DNA of 64,000 bases from Allosphingosinicella indica (GCF_900177405.1 NZ_LT840185.1:1293501-1357500); one strand, 5' to 3'. Positions 36,062-43,257 are shown, numbered from the stretch's first letter. Made by a program: numbers and translations. The notes: generated by a model not told the origin, from the sequence alone.

Positions 36062-37348
36062 ATGCGGCTGAATTGCACCGAGATATTTGTGGCAAAGTTT
36101 CCTGCGGACCTAGCGAAGGCAGTAGCTGATCGGTGGTTTCAACTGGTGGCAGGCGAATATGTGACGCCTGCCTGTCCATCAAAAAGCCAACTGAGGCAAA
36201 TTTTGGAGGCGTGCTACCTCGCCGCCAACACGCCGGAGGAGGGACGGTATCCAAAATTCAACGTTGTAGTAACCGAAGAAGAAGTCATAAATTTCTCGAC
36301 GGAGGCGACGTTCTATAGCTTCGGGACTTCGCGGCCAGTCACTGTTGAAGAGATACGCCGGTTAGCCCCTGCAACTGACTCAAAGAAGTCAGCCATTTGG
36401 ATTACATTCAGCAAAAGCGACGTATTAATAGCTGGAATATGCGATCTGGGCACCTCTTGGCACAGGGCCCGGCTCGGACTCGTCTACAGCTATCGGGTTC
36501 CGCCCGCGTTGATTGTCCAGATAGATAGGCCTGGCAAAATAAAGGTGTTTCAAGGACAATACGCGGTTGCGTCCTTAAGCGACGGAGCCTTGATCGAGTC
36601 AAAGTTCGACATCCCTCTCTTTTTGCACAAAATTGCTCACGAAAAATTTGAGGAATTATCACACGACTTTACGGTTCCTAGCGTTGAAGAACCTAGGGAG
36701 TTTGAAAGCTTCTGGTTCACCGCATTGTGCAACGTGTTTTCTGGGCTAGTTAATTCGATAAACGCCTTGGGGCATGGTGGAGCCGTCATAGTTTTGCCTG
36801 ATCGCAACTTGATTGTAGGAGAAAGCGTTCGCTTAAAGTATTCCTGCGTATCAGACAGTCTGCGTACAGCCTTCGTGCGCTTCATAAATGCAAGAAACTC
36901 AACGGCTGACCATTGGACTGCTATCGAAAACGGTGAGGTCGTCGAGGGCAGTTTGCATGAAGCCGAGTTGATACTAGCGGCAGCAACTGAGCACTTGATT
37001 GAGACAATAAGGTTCACCGCGCAACTCGCAGGTTGTGACGGCGCGATAGTAATATCGGCTGATCTCCGGCTTATTGGATTCGGCGCAGAAATTCGCTCTG
37101 AGTTGGCTGATGGCACTAATATATATGAAGTAAAAGATGAGCTGGACAAGAAATATAGTATTTGTAATATCGAACAATTCGGAATGCGGCATAGATCGGC
37201 AGTCAAGCTCGTGAGCCGAATGCCAAGCGCTAAGGCTATAGTTATCTCTCAAGACGGACCAGTGAGCGCTGTATGGGGCGAAGATGGGTCGGTCTTTGTT
37301 CGCAAGGGAGTGGCTTTGGGAAATATGAACATGCCATTGGGTTCGTAG
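36062..37348 (+). CDS. Putative diadenylate cyclase (DisA_N/DAC domain) with N-terminal sensor-like domain
   Basis: A 428-residue protein with no signal peptide or membrane helix. The C-terminal ~200 residues show the DAC pattern: HGGAVIVLPDRN near 238, CDGAIVISADLRLIGFGAEI with D326-G327-A328, and FGMRHRSAVKLVSR with R376-H377-R378, followed by AKAIVISQDGPVSAVW. DGA and RHR are the ATP/metal-binding signatures of c-di-AMP synthases. The N-terminal ~215 residues are novel to me and probably a sensor, as in the DACN-type predicted cyclases. Codon use is atypical (many TTA, ATA, AGA; two counted lines ~50% G+C against ~72% in thiC), indicating transfer. AGGAGGG lies 16 bases before the ATG, too far for a strong site. 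The stop directly abuts a VOC pseudogene. Confidence 0.75.
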   Translation: MRLNCTEIFVAKFPADLAKAVADRWFQLVAGEYVTPACPSKSQLRQILEACYLAANTPEEGRYPKFNVVVTEEEVINFSTEATFYSFGTSRPVTVEEIRRLAPATDSKKSAIWITFSKSDVLIAGICDLGTSWHRARLGLVYSYRVPPALIVQIDRPGKIKVFQGQYAVASLSDGALIESKFDIPLFLHKIAHEKFEELSHDFTVPSVEEPREFESFWFTALCNVFSGLVNSINALGHGGAVIVLPDRNLIVGESVRLKYSCVSDSLRTAFVRFINARNSTADHWTAIENGEVVEGSLHEAELILAAATEHLIETIRFTAQLAGCDGAIVISADLRLIGFGAEIRSELADGTNIYEVKDELDKKYSICNIEQFGMRHRSAVKLVSRMPSAKAIVISQDGPVSAVWGEDGSVFVRKGVALGNMNMPLGS

Positions 37349-37503
37349 ATGCCCCACCTAGCCCACATCGCCCTCGTCATCCGCGACTATGACGAGGCGC
37401 TCGCCTTCTACGTTGGCAAGCTCGGCTTCGAGCTGGTCGAGGACAGCTATCAACCCGCGTAGGACAAGCGCTGGGTCACGATCCGCCCGCCCGGCGCTTC
37501 ACC
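37349..37503 (+). pseudogene. Broken VOC (glyoxalase/bleomycin-resistance) family gene
   Basis: Starting at ATG 37349 the frame reads MPHLAHIALVIRDYDEALAF then YVGKLGFELVEDSYQPA, a standard VOC N-terminus. It is stopped by TAG at 37460-37462, and the same frame continues DKRWVTIRPPGAS before ending at TAA near 37508. Intact relatives have a sense codon at the TAG and ~80 more residues. Both a nonsense change and a truncation are therefore present; the lost 3' part abuts the toxin gene. The high G+C matches the chromosome, not the gene upstream. Confidence 0.85.
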
Positions 37504-37770
37504 TCAATAATGATATCGGCATTGCGCCACCTGCAGCGTCTGATCCTTTCCGCTCCCGGCCACCCGATACACCAGCCGATGCTCCTGATTGATCCGCCGC
37601 GACCACCAGCCTGAAAGGTTGCCGCCAAGCGGCTCGGGCTTGCCCGTCCCCTTGAACGGATTTCGCCGGCATTCCTCGATCAGCCCGTTCAGCTTCTCCA
37701 GCATCCGGGCGTCATGGTCCTGCCAATGGCGGTAATCCTCCCACGCCGTCGGCCAGAACGCCACGTTCAC
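37504..37770 (-). CDS. Txe/YoeB-family toxin (mRNA interferase)
   Basis: An 88-residue RelE-fold ribosome-dependent mRNase. AFWPTAWEDYRHWQDHDARM is the family N-terminus; ECRRNPFKGTGKPEPLGGNL, WWSRRINQEHRLVYRV and the C-terminal CRYHY carry the YoeB catalytic Arg, His and Tyr positions. Two in-frame GTG codons (37770 and 37764) could start it; the first overlaps the antitoxin stop (GTGA), so toxin translation depends on the antitoxin. It is encoded antisense to and directly against the VOC pseudogene. Confidence 0.92.
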   Translation of the reverse strand: MNVAFWPTAWEDYRHWQDHDARMLEKLNGLIEECRRNPFKGTGKPEPLGGNLSGWWSRRINQEHRLVYRVAGSGKDQTLQVAQCRYHY

Positions 37771-38027
37771 GGCAGCGGCACACCCCGTTCGTCGACACCG
37801 GCATCGCCCGCCTCGAACCCGCGCACCGCCTCCAGCAGTCGCTCGGCGTTCTTCGGCGAAGAGAGCAGGTGAAGCGTTTCTTCGATCGATTCCCATTCGC
37901 TCTCGGAAATCAGCACCGCGCCTTCGCCGCGCTGGCGGGTGATGGCAAGCGGAGCGCGATCGGCGACGACCCTGTCGATCATCGCCTTCAGATTCTCGCG
38001 CGCTTCGGAATAGCTGACGGCCCTCAT
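37767..38027 (-). CDS. YefM/Phd-family antitoxin
   Basis: An 86-residue antitoxin. The N-terminal DNA-binding dimer domain starts MRAVSYSEARENLKAMIDRV and continues APLAITRQRGEGAVLISESE WESIEETLHL; the C-terminal part should wrap the toxin. It normally neutralises the YoeB toxin and represses its own promoter. A perfect inverted repeat in the promoter is the likely operator. The ATG at 38027 lies almost at the predicted transcription start, so the message may be leaderless. Confidence 0.9.
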   Translation of the reverse strand: MRAVSYSEARENLKAMIDRVVADRAPLAITRQRGEGAVLISESEWESIEETLHLLSSPKNAERLLEAVRGFEAGDAGVDERGVPLP

Positions 38028-38031
38028 GCGC

Positions 38032-38062
38032 CTGATATGGACAAAACATTGTCCAATGTCAA
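38032..38062 (-). promoter_or_regulatory. Promoter and palindromic operator of the toxin-antitoxin pair
   Basis: On the minus strand a perfect TTGACA (38062-38057) is followed 17 bases later by CATATC, or 19 bases later by TATCAG. The spacer contains TGGACAA-AACA-TTGTCCA on the plus strand (38038-38055), a 7-base perfect inverted repeat. It fits an antitoxin dimer or toxin-antitoxin complex occluding RNA polymerase. Expected transcription start is at or next to the ATG at 38027. Confidence 0.75.
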
Positions 38063-38206
38063 TCTCTGCGCGCCACAGCGGGCGACAAACCATTCGACAG
38101 TTCTGTCGTGTCCCGGTTGAAAACTTCATCCACGAGTTGAATTTTGGCGGACGAAGGGCTTTGCTCCGATTAGGCCGCTAAAGCCCCTTCAGACGATCAG
38201 GCCGTC

Positions 38207-38617
38207 ATGACCCACGCCTCTGCGGCCACCGGCCCCTTCTACCACGGCACCCGCGCCGACCTCACGGTGGGCGACCTGCTCACGCCCGGCTTCACCTCCA
38301 ACTACGCCGACCGCAAGCTGTCGTGGATCTACTTCTCGGGCACCCTCGACGCGGCGATCTGGGGGTGCGAGCTGGCCAGGGGAGAGGGCTGCGAGCGCAT
38401 CTATATCGTCGCGCCGACCGGCGCCTTCGAGGACGACCCCAACCTCACCGACAGGAAATTTCCCGGCAACCCGACCCAATCCTACCGGAGCCGCGCGCCG
38501 CTGCGGATCGTCGGCGAGGTCGAAACCTGGGCGCCGCACCCGCCGGAGCGGCTCGCCGAGATGAAGGCCGCGCTCGCGCGGATGGAAGCCGAAGGCGATG
38601 CCGAGATCATCGACTGA
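38207..38617 (+). CDS. arr: NAD+-rifampin ADP-ribosyltransferase (Arr)
   Basis: A 136-residue enzyme that ADP-ribosylates rifamycins at the C23 hydroxyl and so inactivates them. Family hallmarks are FYHGTRADLTVGDLLTPGF, WIYFSGTLDAAIWGCELARG, RIYIVAPTGAFEDDPNLTD, and KFPGNPTQSYRSRAPLRI. Length matches Arr (about 140). It follows the toxin-antitoxin pair and is divergently oriented with ~180 bases between. Chromosomal arr copies are common in environmental bacteria; activity on rifampin is inferred from the family. Confidence 0.93.
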   Translation: MTHASAATGPFYHGTRADLTVGDLLTPGFTSNYADRKLSWIYFSGTLDAAIWGCELARGEGCERIYIVAPTGAFEDDPNLTDRKFPGNPTQSYRSRAPLRIVGEVETWAPHPPERLAEMKAALARMEAEGDAEIID

Positions 38618-39024
38618 TCGGCGTCGCCCGCCCGACCAAGGATCAACCTTCTCCGCGCCTCTGCGTCTCTGCGCGCAACACGATACCCGCGCACAACAGC
38701 ACGGCGGCAAAGCGTCCAACACCTCTGTCCTACTTGCCTTCAATGTGATCCACGCTGGTGCGTGAGACATGTCGCTCCGCCCTCGTACCCGCCGCCCGCC
38801 CGGAGCCGCTTCCCGGGGTCCGCCGCACCCCCCATGGCCAGTGCGAACATTGGGAACATTCGCACCCGCCGCCCCACCGCGCGCCCGCCTTCGCCCGGTT
38901 TTCGCACCCGTCCGGCGCGTTTCGCACCAAAGTGGTTGCGTGCGCTCTTCCGGGGCGGGCGGGGTTGCGCCATGCGCGGGGCAGGGGCGCGGATCAACCT
39001 GTCGAACGGAGGGAAGGTTCAGCG
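38618..39024. other. Intergenic region (~400 bases) with an inverted repeat
   Basis: No gene is supported here; the open frames are compositional shadows. It contains GCGCCTCTGCGTCTCTGCGC near 38655, a sequence type recurring in sphingomonad intergenic regions, and GTGCGAACATTGGGAACATT continuing CGCAC at 38841-38865. The latter has perfect 7-base arms (GTGCGAA/TTCGCAC) around an 11-base centre, a possible regulator site for the gene at 39025. The ribosome site GGAGGGAAGG is at 39008. Confidence 0.5.
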
Positions 39025-39756
39025 ATGACGCAAGCTTCGGACAATGGCGGCGACGACCGCGGCAACGGCGCGATGCAGACCCCGCCGGTCGTGTCGCGCG
39101 CGGAGTGGGATGCCGCCCACGTCCGCATGCACGGGCGCGAGAAGGAGGTTATGCGCGCCCGCGACGCGCTCGCCGCCGAGCGGCGGCGGATGCCGTGGCT
39201 CAGGATCGAGAAGGACTATGCGTTCGAGGGGCCGGACGGCCGCGTGGGCTTACGTGATCTGTTCGGCCGCTGCCGCCAGCTCATCGTCTACCGCGCCTTT
39301 TTGGAGCCGGGCGTGTCGCGCTGGCCCGAGCGCGGCTGCATCGGCTGCTCGCTGGTCGCCGATCACGCCGTCCACCCTGTCCACCTCCAGCAGCGCGATA
39401 CGACCTACGCCTTCGTCTCGCGCGGCAGCCAGGACGATCTCGCGCGGCAGAAGGCGAAGATGGGGTGGGAGCATATCCCCTGGTACACGCTGACCGACGA
39501 TTTCGACGCTGATTTCGGGGTCGATGCGTGGCACGGCACCAACGTCTTCTTCCGCGACGGTGACCAGATCTTCCGCACCTATTTCGTCAGCGGCCGCGGC
39601 GACGAGCAGATGGGCAATCTCTGGAACTGGCTCGATATCACCCCGCTCGGCCGGCAGGAGAAATGGGAGGATTCACCCCCCGGCTATCCGCAGACCGATC
39701 CCTATGACTGGTGGGTCTGGCACGACAATCGCGAGGCCGAGCCGGAGCGTGAATAA
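39025..39756 (+). CDS. DUF899 (thioredoxin-like) family protein
   Basis: A 243-residue cytoplasmic protein of the DUF899 family. Family segments are VSRAEWDAAHVRMHGREKE, LRIEKDYAFEGPDG, the CxxC-like RGCIGCSLVADHAVHPVHL, and DADFGVDAWHGTNVFFRDGD. It ends with PLGRQEKWEDSPPGYPQTDP and DWWVWHDN. The fold is related to thioredoxin/peroxiredoxin; the reaction is unknown. ATG 39025 is supported by GGAGGGAAGG. The frame is open from 38758, but that extension lacks homology. Confidence 0.88.
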   Translation: MTQASDNGGDDRGNGAMQTPPVVSRAEWDAAHVRMHGREKEVMRARDALAAERRRMPWLRIEKDYAFEGPDGRVGLRDLFGRCRQLIVYRAFLEPGVSRWPERGCIGCSLVADHAVHPVHLQQRDTTYAFVSRGSQDDLARQKAKMGWEHIPWYTLTDDFDADFGVDAWHGTNVFFRDGDQIFRTYFVSGRGDEQMGNLWNWLDITPLGRQEKWEDSPPGYPQTDPYDWWVWHDNREAEPERE

Positions 39757-39806
39757 AGCTCCCCTCTCCCCCTGCGGGAGAGGGGGCGGGGGAGAGGGGG
39801 AGTCGA
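39757..39806. repeat. C/G-rich repeat, family 4 copy F
   Basis: CTCCCCTCTCCCCCTGCGGG continuing AGAGGGGGCGGGGGAGAGGG is a hairpin directly after the DUF899 stop. It is probably a terminator-like element. Confidence 0.65.
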
Positions 39807-39908
39807 GAGCGAGCGGTATCCGGACAGTGCAACCTTGCCCTTCCTGCCTCCTTCCCTACCGTGCAGCCACCGTCCGCTCCGGCGGGCCACTTGGGGGGTA
39901 AGAGCGTC

Positions 39909-40382
39909 ATGACCATCGATCACTGCCGTGATTTTGATTTCCAGCAAGGGCGCTGGCGGGTGAAGCATCGACGCCTCAAGTTCCGGCTCGCAGGCTGCAC
40001 CGAATGGGAAGAGTTCGAGGGCACCAGCGAGCAGCGACCCGTGCTCGGCGGCAACGGCAATATCGAGGACAATCTGCTCCATCTACCCGGCGGCGATTAT
40101 CGCGCGGTCGCGCTGCGTTCGTTCGATGCGGCCAGCGGCACCTGGGCGATCTGGTGGCTCGACAGCCGTGCGCCGCACGCGATCGACGTGCCGGTGATCG
40201 GCAGCTTCGAGGAGGGTGTCGGCAGCTTCTATGCCGATGACGTGCATGACGGCCGCCCGGTGCGGCTGCGCTTTCGGTGGCTCGGCGCGGACAGAGGCGC
40301 GCCGCGCTGGGAGCAGGCCTTGTCGGACGATGGCGGCGCGACGTGGGAGACGAACTGGGTGATGGAATTTTCACGCGCCTGA
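39909..40382 (+). CDS. DUF1579-like protein
   Basis: A 157-residue soluble protein: CRDFDFQQGRWRVKHRRLKF, GCTEWEEFEGTSEQRPVLGG, NGNIEDNLL, RAVALRSFDAASGTWAIWWL, PRWEQALSDDGGATWETNW. These are the conserved blocks of a family usually annotated DUF1579, a lipocalin-like fold of unknown ligand. GGGGGGTAAG precedes ATG 39909. It converges with the DUF2200 gene 14 bases further on. No function assigned. Confidence 0.75.
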   Translation: MTIDHCRDFDFQQGRWRVKHRRLKFRLAGCTEWEEFEGTSEQRPVLGGNGNIEDNLLHLPGGDYRAVALRSFDAASGTWAIWWLDSRAPHAIDVPVIGSFEEGVGSFYADDVHDGRPVRLRFRWLGADRGAPRWEQALSDDGGATWETNWVMEFSRA

Positions 40383-40395
40383 CGGCGGCGGGGGC

Positions 40396-40749
40396 TCACC
40401 CCTGGCGAAGGATCTTCGCCATCGCCTTTCCCTTGGCGAGCTCGTCGATCATCTTGTCGAGGATGCGGATCTCGCGCATCAGCGGATCGGGCACTTCCTC
40501 CACCCGCACGCCGCAGACGGTGCCGGTCACCGCGGTACGCGCCGGGTTCATCGCCGGCGCGGTGGCGAAGAAGGTGCGGAAATCGGTCTTCGCGTCGATC
40601 TCGGCCTGCAGCCCGTCGGCCGAATGGCCGGTCAGCCAGCCGATGATCTCGTCCACCTCCGCCTTGGTCCGTCCCTTCTTCTCGGCCTTGGCGACATAAT
40701 GCGGATAGACGCTGGCGAAGCTGGTGGTGAAGATGCGGTGCTCGGCCAT
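40396..40749 (-). CDS. DUF2200 family protein
   Basis: A 117-residue small protein: [59 protein letters not shown], and [20 protein letters not shown]. These match DUF2200, function unknown. It is the last gene of a three-gene minus-strand group; the upstream DUF1801 gene's stop codon (40750-40752) directly abuts this ATG. The context suggests a small cytoplasmic protein co-expressed with two DUF1801 proteins. Confidence 0.88.
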   Translation of the reverse strand: MAEHRIFTTSFASVYPHYVAKAEKKGRTKAEVDEIIGWLTGHSADGLQAEIDAKTDFRTFFATAPAMNPARTAVTGTVCGVRVEEVPDPLMREIRILDKMIDELAKGKAMAKILRQG

Positions 40750-41148
40750 CTATCGTGCCTTTCCGGCAAGGTTCGCCGCCACGGCGGCGCGGACCAGCGC
40801 CTGCAGCGCCTCGCCCTCGACATCCTCGCCTTCGCGCACGTCGATCGCCCGCCGCGTTTCGCCGTCGAGGCTCGCGTTGAACAGGCCCGCGGGATCGTCC
40901 AGCGCCGCGCCGCGTGCGAAGGTCAGCTTCACCTTGTCCCTGTATGTCTCGCCGGTGCACAGGATGCCGCCGCGCTCCCACACCGGCACGCCGGCGGGGT
41001 TGCTGGGCTTGCGCCACTTCAACGTCTCCGCGATCTCAGGGTCCGCCGCCAGGATCAGCGCGCGGAGCTTCGCCAGCATCGCCCCGCGCCAGTCGTCCAG
41101 CGCCGCGATCTTCGCGTCGATCAGCGTCGCGGGATCGTCCTCGGCCAT
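40750..41148 (-). CDS. DUF1801 (YdhG-like) family protein, first copy
   Basis: A 132-residue protein of the DUF1801 family: LDDWRGAMLAKLRALILAAD, EIAETLKWRKPSNPAGVPVW, GILCTGETYRDKVKLTFARG, and a C-terminal VREGEDVEGEALQALVRAAV. The family shares a fold with iron-chaperone-like proteins, with no proven role here. ATG 41148 overlaps the upstream stop by one base (TGATG). GTG 41151 is also in frame. It forms a tandem pair with the next gene. Confidence 0.85.
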   Translation of the reverse strand: MAEDDPATLIDAKIAALDDWRGAMLAKLRALILAADPEIAETLKWRKPSNPAGVPVWERGGILCTGETYRDKVKLTFARGAALDDPAGLFNASLDGETRRAIDVREGEDVEGEALQALVRAAVAANLAGKAR

Positions 41149-41579
41149 CACATCTTCTCCCCCGGCAGAGCAGCGGCCTGCTGCACCCAATCGGTGAAAC
41201 GGCCGGCATCCACCTCTTCACCCTCATGGACATGGGCGTATCGCACCGCCGGATATTTGGATTTCACCGGCGGTGCCGGCTCGAGCGATCCGCCCTGAAA
41301 GAAGCTCACCTTCACATAGCGGTCGAAGCAGTGGAAGCTCAGGAACCAGCCTTCGCGGTCCGGCGCGCCATAGAGCGGCGTGTTCCATTTCACCGCCTTT
41401 CGTACCCCCGGCACGGCGCCGACGATCAGCGTATCGAGCGCGCGGCCGATGTCCTGCTTCCAGCCGGGCATCGCGGCGATATAGGCCTGGACGGGAGCGT
41501 CGCCCTCGCCCTTGGGGATCTGCGGGTTGCCGCCGGAGAGAAGCACCGGCTTGGCGGCTGCGCCACCTTTCTCGCTCAT
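41148..41579 (-). CDS. DUF1801 family protein, second copy
   Basis: A 143-residue DUF1801 protein: DAPVQAYIAAMPGWKQDIGR, LIVGAVPGVRKAVKWNTPLY, GWFLSFHCFDRYVKVSFFQG, and KYPAVRYAHVHEGEEVDAGR. It is clearly related to, but diverged from, the adjacent copy. It is the first gene of the minus-strand trio DUF1801-DUF1801-DUF2200, with a one-base overlap to the next. Function unknown. Confidence 0.87.
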   Translation of the reverse strand: MSEKGGAAAKPVLLSGGNPQIPKGEGDAPVQAYIAAMPGWKQDIGRALDTLIVGAVPGVRKAVKWNTPLYGAPDREGWFLSFHCFDRYVKVSFFQGGSLEPAPPVKSKYPAVRYAHVHEGEEVDAGRFTDWVQQAAALPGEKM

Positions 41580-41677
41580 CTCGATCGCTCCCGGATTGCT
41601 CGCGCATGATAGTGGCTCGGCGCGCCGATGTCATCGCGAGACTCCCCGTGCGGAGCGGCAGAGGCTAAACTGGCGCG

Positions 41678-42295
41678 ATGTGCAACGAGGCCTATCGCCG
41701 CCGCGAGCTGGAGAAGATCGTCCGCGACTGGTCGGAGACGGGGATCACGCTCCGCTTCCCCGAAGGACGGCCGAACTTCGCGCCGCTCGATGGTTTCCGC
41801 ATCACCGATCGGGTGGAGATCATCCGTCCCGCCGCCGATGCGCCGGGGGAAGCGGAAATGGTGACGCGGCGCTGGAGCTGGCCGGGCCCGAACAAGCGGC
41901 CGGTTTATAATTTCCGGTCGGACGGGCGGATCATCGCTGCGCCGTCACGCTGCCTGATCCCGGTCGAAGGCTTCTTCGAATTCACCGATCCGCCACCGCC
42001 ACCGCCTGGCGCGCCGAAACCTGCGCAGAAGCCGCTCAAATCCAAATGGGCGTTCACCCTGGCGGGGCACGACTGGTTCTGCATCGCGGGCATCTGGCGC
42101 AACGATCCGGAGGCGGGCGAGGCCTGGGCGATGCTCACCTGTCCGCCCGGTCCCGACATTGCGCCCTATCACGATCGGCAGGTGGTCGTGCTCGGCCTCG
42201 CCGATTGCGTGCGCTGGCTCGATCCGGCGGTGCCTGCCGTCGATCTCTGCCGCCCGCTCCCCGCGGGCAGCCTTGCGGCAGAACAGGTGCGCTAA
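41678..42295 (+). CDS. SOS response-associated peptidase (SRAP/YedK family)
   Basis: A 205-residue protein related to human HMCES, which crosslinks to abasic sites in single-stranded DNA through its N-terminal cysteine. After Met removal, Cys2 (MCNEAYRRRE) becomes the N-terminus. Also present are VYNFRSDGRIIAAPSRCLIP, the catalytic Glu in PVEGFFEF, and the active-site His in APYHDRQVVVLG. A proline-rich insertion (TDPPPPPPGAPKPAQKP) follows FFEF and is not part of the usual core. Role: abasic-site protection in DNA repair. Confidence 0.92.
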   Translation: MCNEAYRRRELEKIVRDWSETGITLRFPEGRPNFAPLDGFRITDRVEIIRPAADAPGEAEMVTRRWSWPGPNKRPVYNFRSDGRIIAAPSRCLIPVEGFFEFTDPPPPPPGAPKPAQKPLKSKWAFTLAGHDWFCIAGIWRNDPEAGEAWAMLTCPPGPDIAPYHDRQVVVLGLADCVRWLDPAVPAVDLCRPLPAGSLAAEQVR

Positions 42296-42301
42296 GCGCG
42301 G

Positions 42302-43189
42302 TCAGTCGCCGGTCGAAGGACATAGCGCGACGCTCTTCGTGCGCTGATCGATCAGAATGGCGAAATGCTCGAGCGCATGTGCGCCCACCAGCAATTCCGG
42401 ATAACGGTCGGACACGCGCACCTCCACGTTGGACTGCTCTGCCGCGCCGATGCGGACGGGCCCGCGCAGCATCGCGCGGCCGGTGTCGATCTTGGTATTG
42501 GTGAGAGTTCCTTCGCCTGCGGGCGTCACCGCTCCGCCGCCGATCCGGTCGAACAGCGGCGTAGGCAGCACGAACGTGACGTTTGCGCCGGTATCAAGGT
42601 TGCCCTCGGTTTCGACCGCGCCGATCGTCACCGGCACGCGAAAGGCGCGGCTATAGCCGAGAACTCCCCGGTCTCCTGGCGCCAGGCTCGCGGCGCGGCT
42701 GAAGGTAAGTGTGCGGCGGGGATAATCGATGACGAGCAGCCCGTCGGCAAAGAAATCGCGGCCGACGATCCCGGCGAAGGCGGCTTCGGGCGCGGTTTTG
42801 CTGGCGTAATCGCGGGTGATGACTTCGAGATCGCGGCGCACGAATCCGCCGAGATCGAGCGTGGCGAGGCGCGTCTTGGCGACGGGCGCCGTCGCGATGC
42901 CGTCCGAAGTCTCGCCGGATCCGCTGAGCGGCAATGCAAGCGCCGCGACAAGGCTTGCGTCCGCGCGGCCCATGCCGCTGGCGCCGGTATCGATCGCGAA
43001 GACGAACGGCCCCTTGCCGTTCACCTGCGCATCGACATAGATCCGGCCATCGACGGTGCGGAAAGGGATGTTCAGCAGCGGCTGCTGCCGTGCCGTCTCG
43101 ATCCGCGCACAGGCAGCCGGCGTCGGGCCGGCCGAGCCGACGGGCGCGGCCGCAAGAGCCACTGCAAGAACCGCCGTCGCACCGCCCAT
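42302..43189 (-). CDS. Exported two-domain retropepsin-like aspartic protease
   Basis: A 295-residue protein with a signal-like N-terminus (ATAVLAVALAAAPVGSAG). Two aspartic-protease motifs are seen: FVFAIDTGASG near residue 65 and EGNLDTGANVTFV near residue 196, each after a beta hairpin as in retropepsins. A FAGIVGRDFFADGLLVIDY segment matches the hydrophobic-hydrophobic-Gly part of the fold. One chain may thus supply both catalytic aspartates, like pepsin, instead of dimerising. The substrate is unknown; periplasmic location is likely. It converges with the SRAP gene. Confidence 0.8.
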   Translation of the reverse strand: MGGATAVLAVALAAAPVGSAGPTPAACARIETARQQPLLNIPFRTVDGRIYVDAQVNGKGPFVFAIDTGASGMGRADASLVAALALPLSGSGETSDGIATAPVAKTRLATLDLGGFVRRDLEVITRDYASKTAPEAAFAGIVGRDFFADGLLVIDYPRRTLTFSRAASLAPGDRGVLGYSRAFRVPVTIGAVETEGNLDTGANVTFVLPTPLFDRIGGGAVTPAGEGTLTNTKIDTGRAMLRGPVRIGAAEQSNVEVRVSDRYPELLVGAHALEHFAILIDQRTKSVALCPSTGD

Positions 43190-43257
43190 CTACTGCTCTC
43201 CATAAGTGAGTTATGGAGGTAATACAGCGGGGCGGCAGCCGTCAATGCGCGGTGGCG

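Noticed and set aside
38740-38997. Minus-strand 85-residue frame in the 38.6-39.0 kb gap
   Set aside because: It has no hydrophobic core, domain or ribosome site, and overlaps an inverted repeat; it looks like noise.
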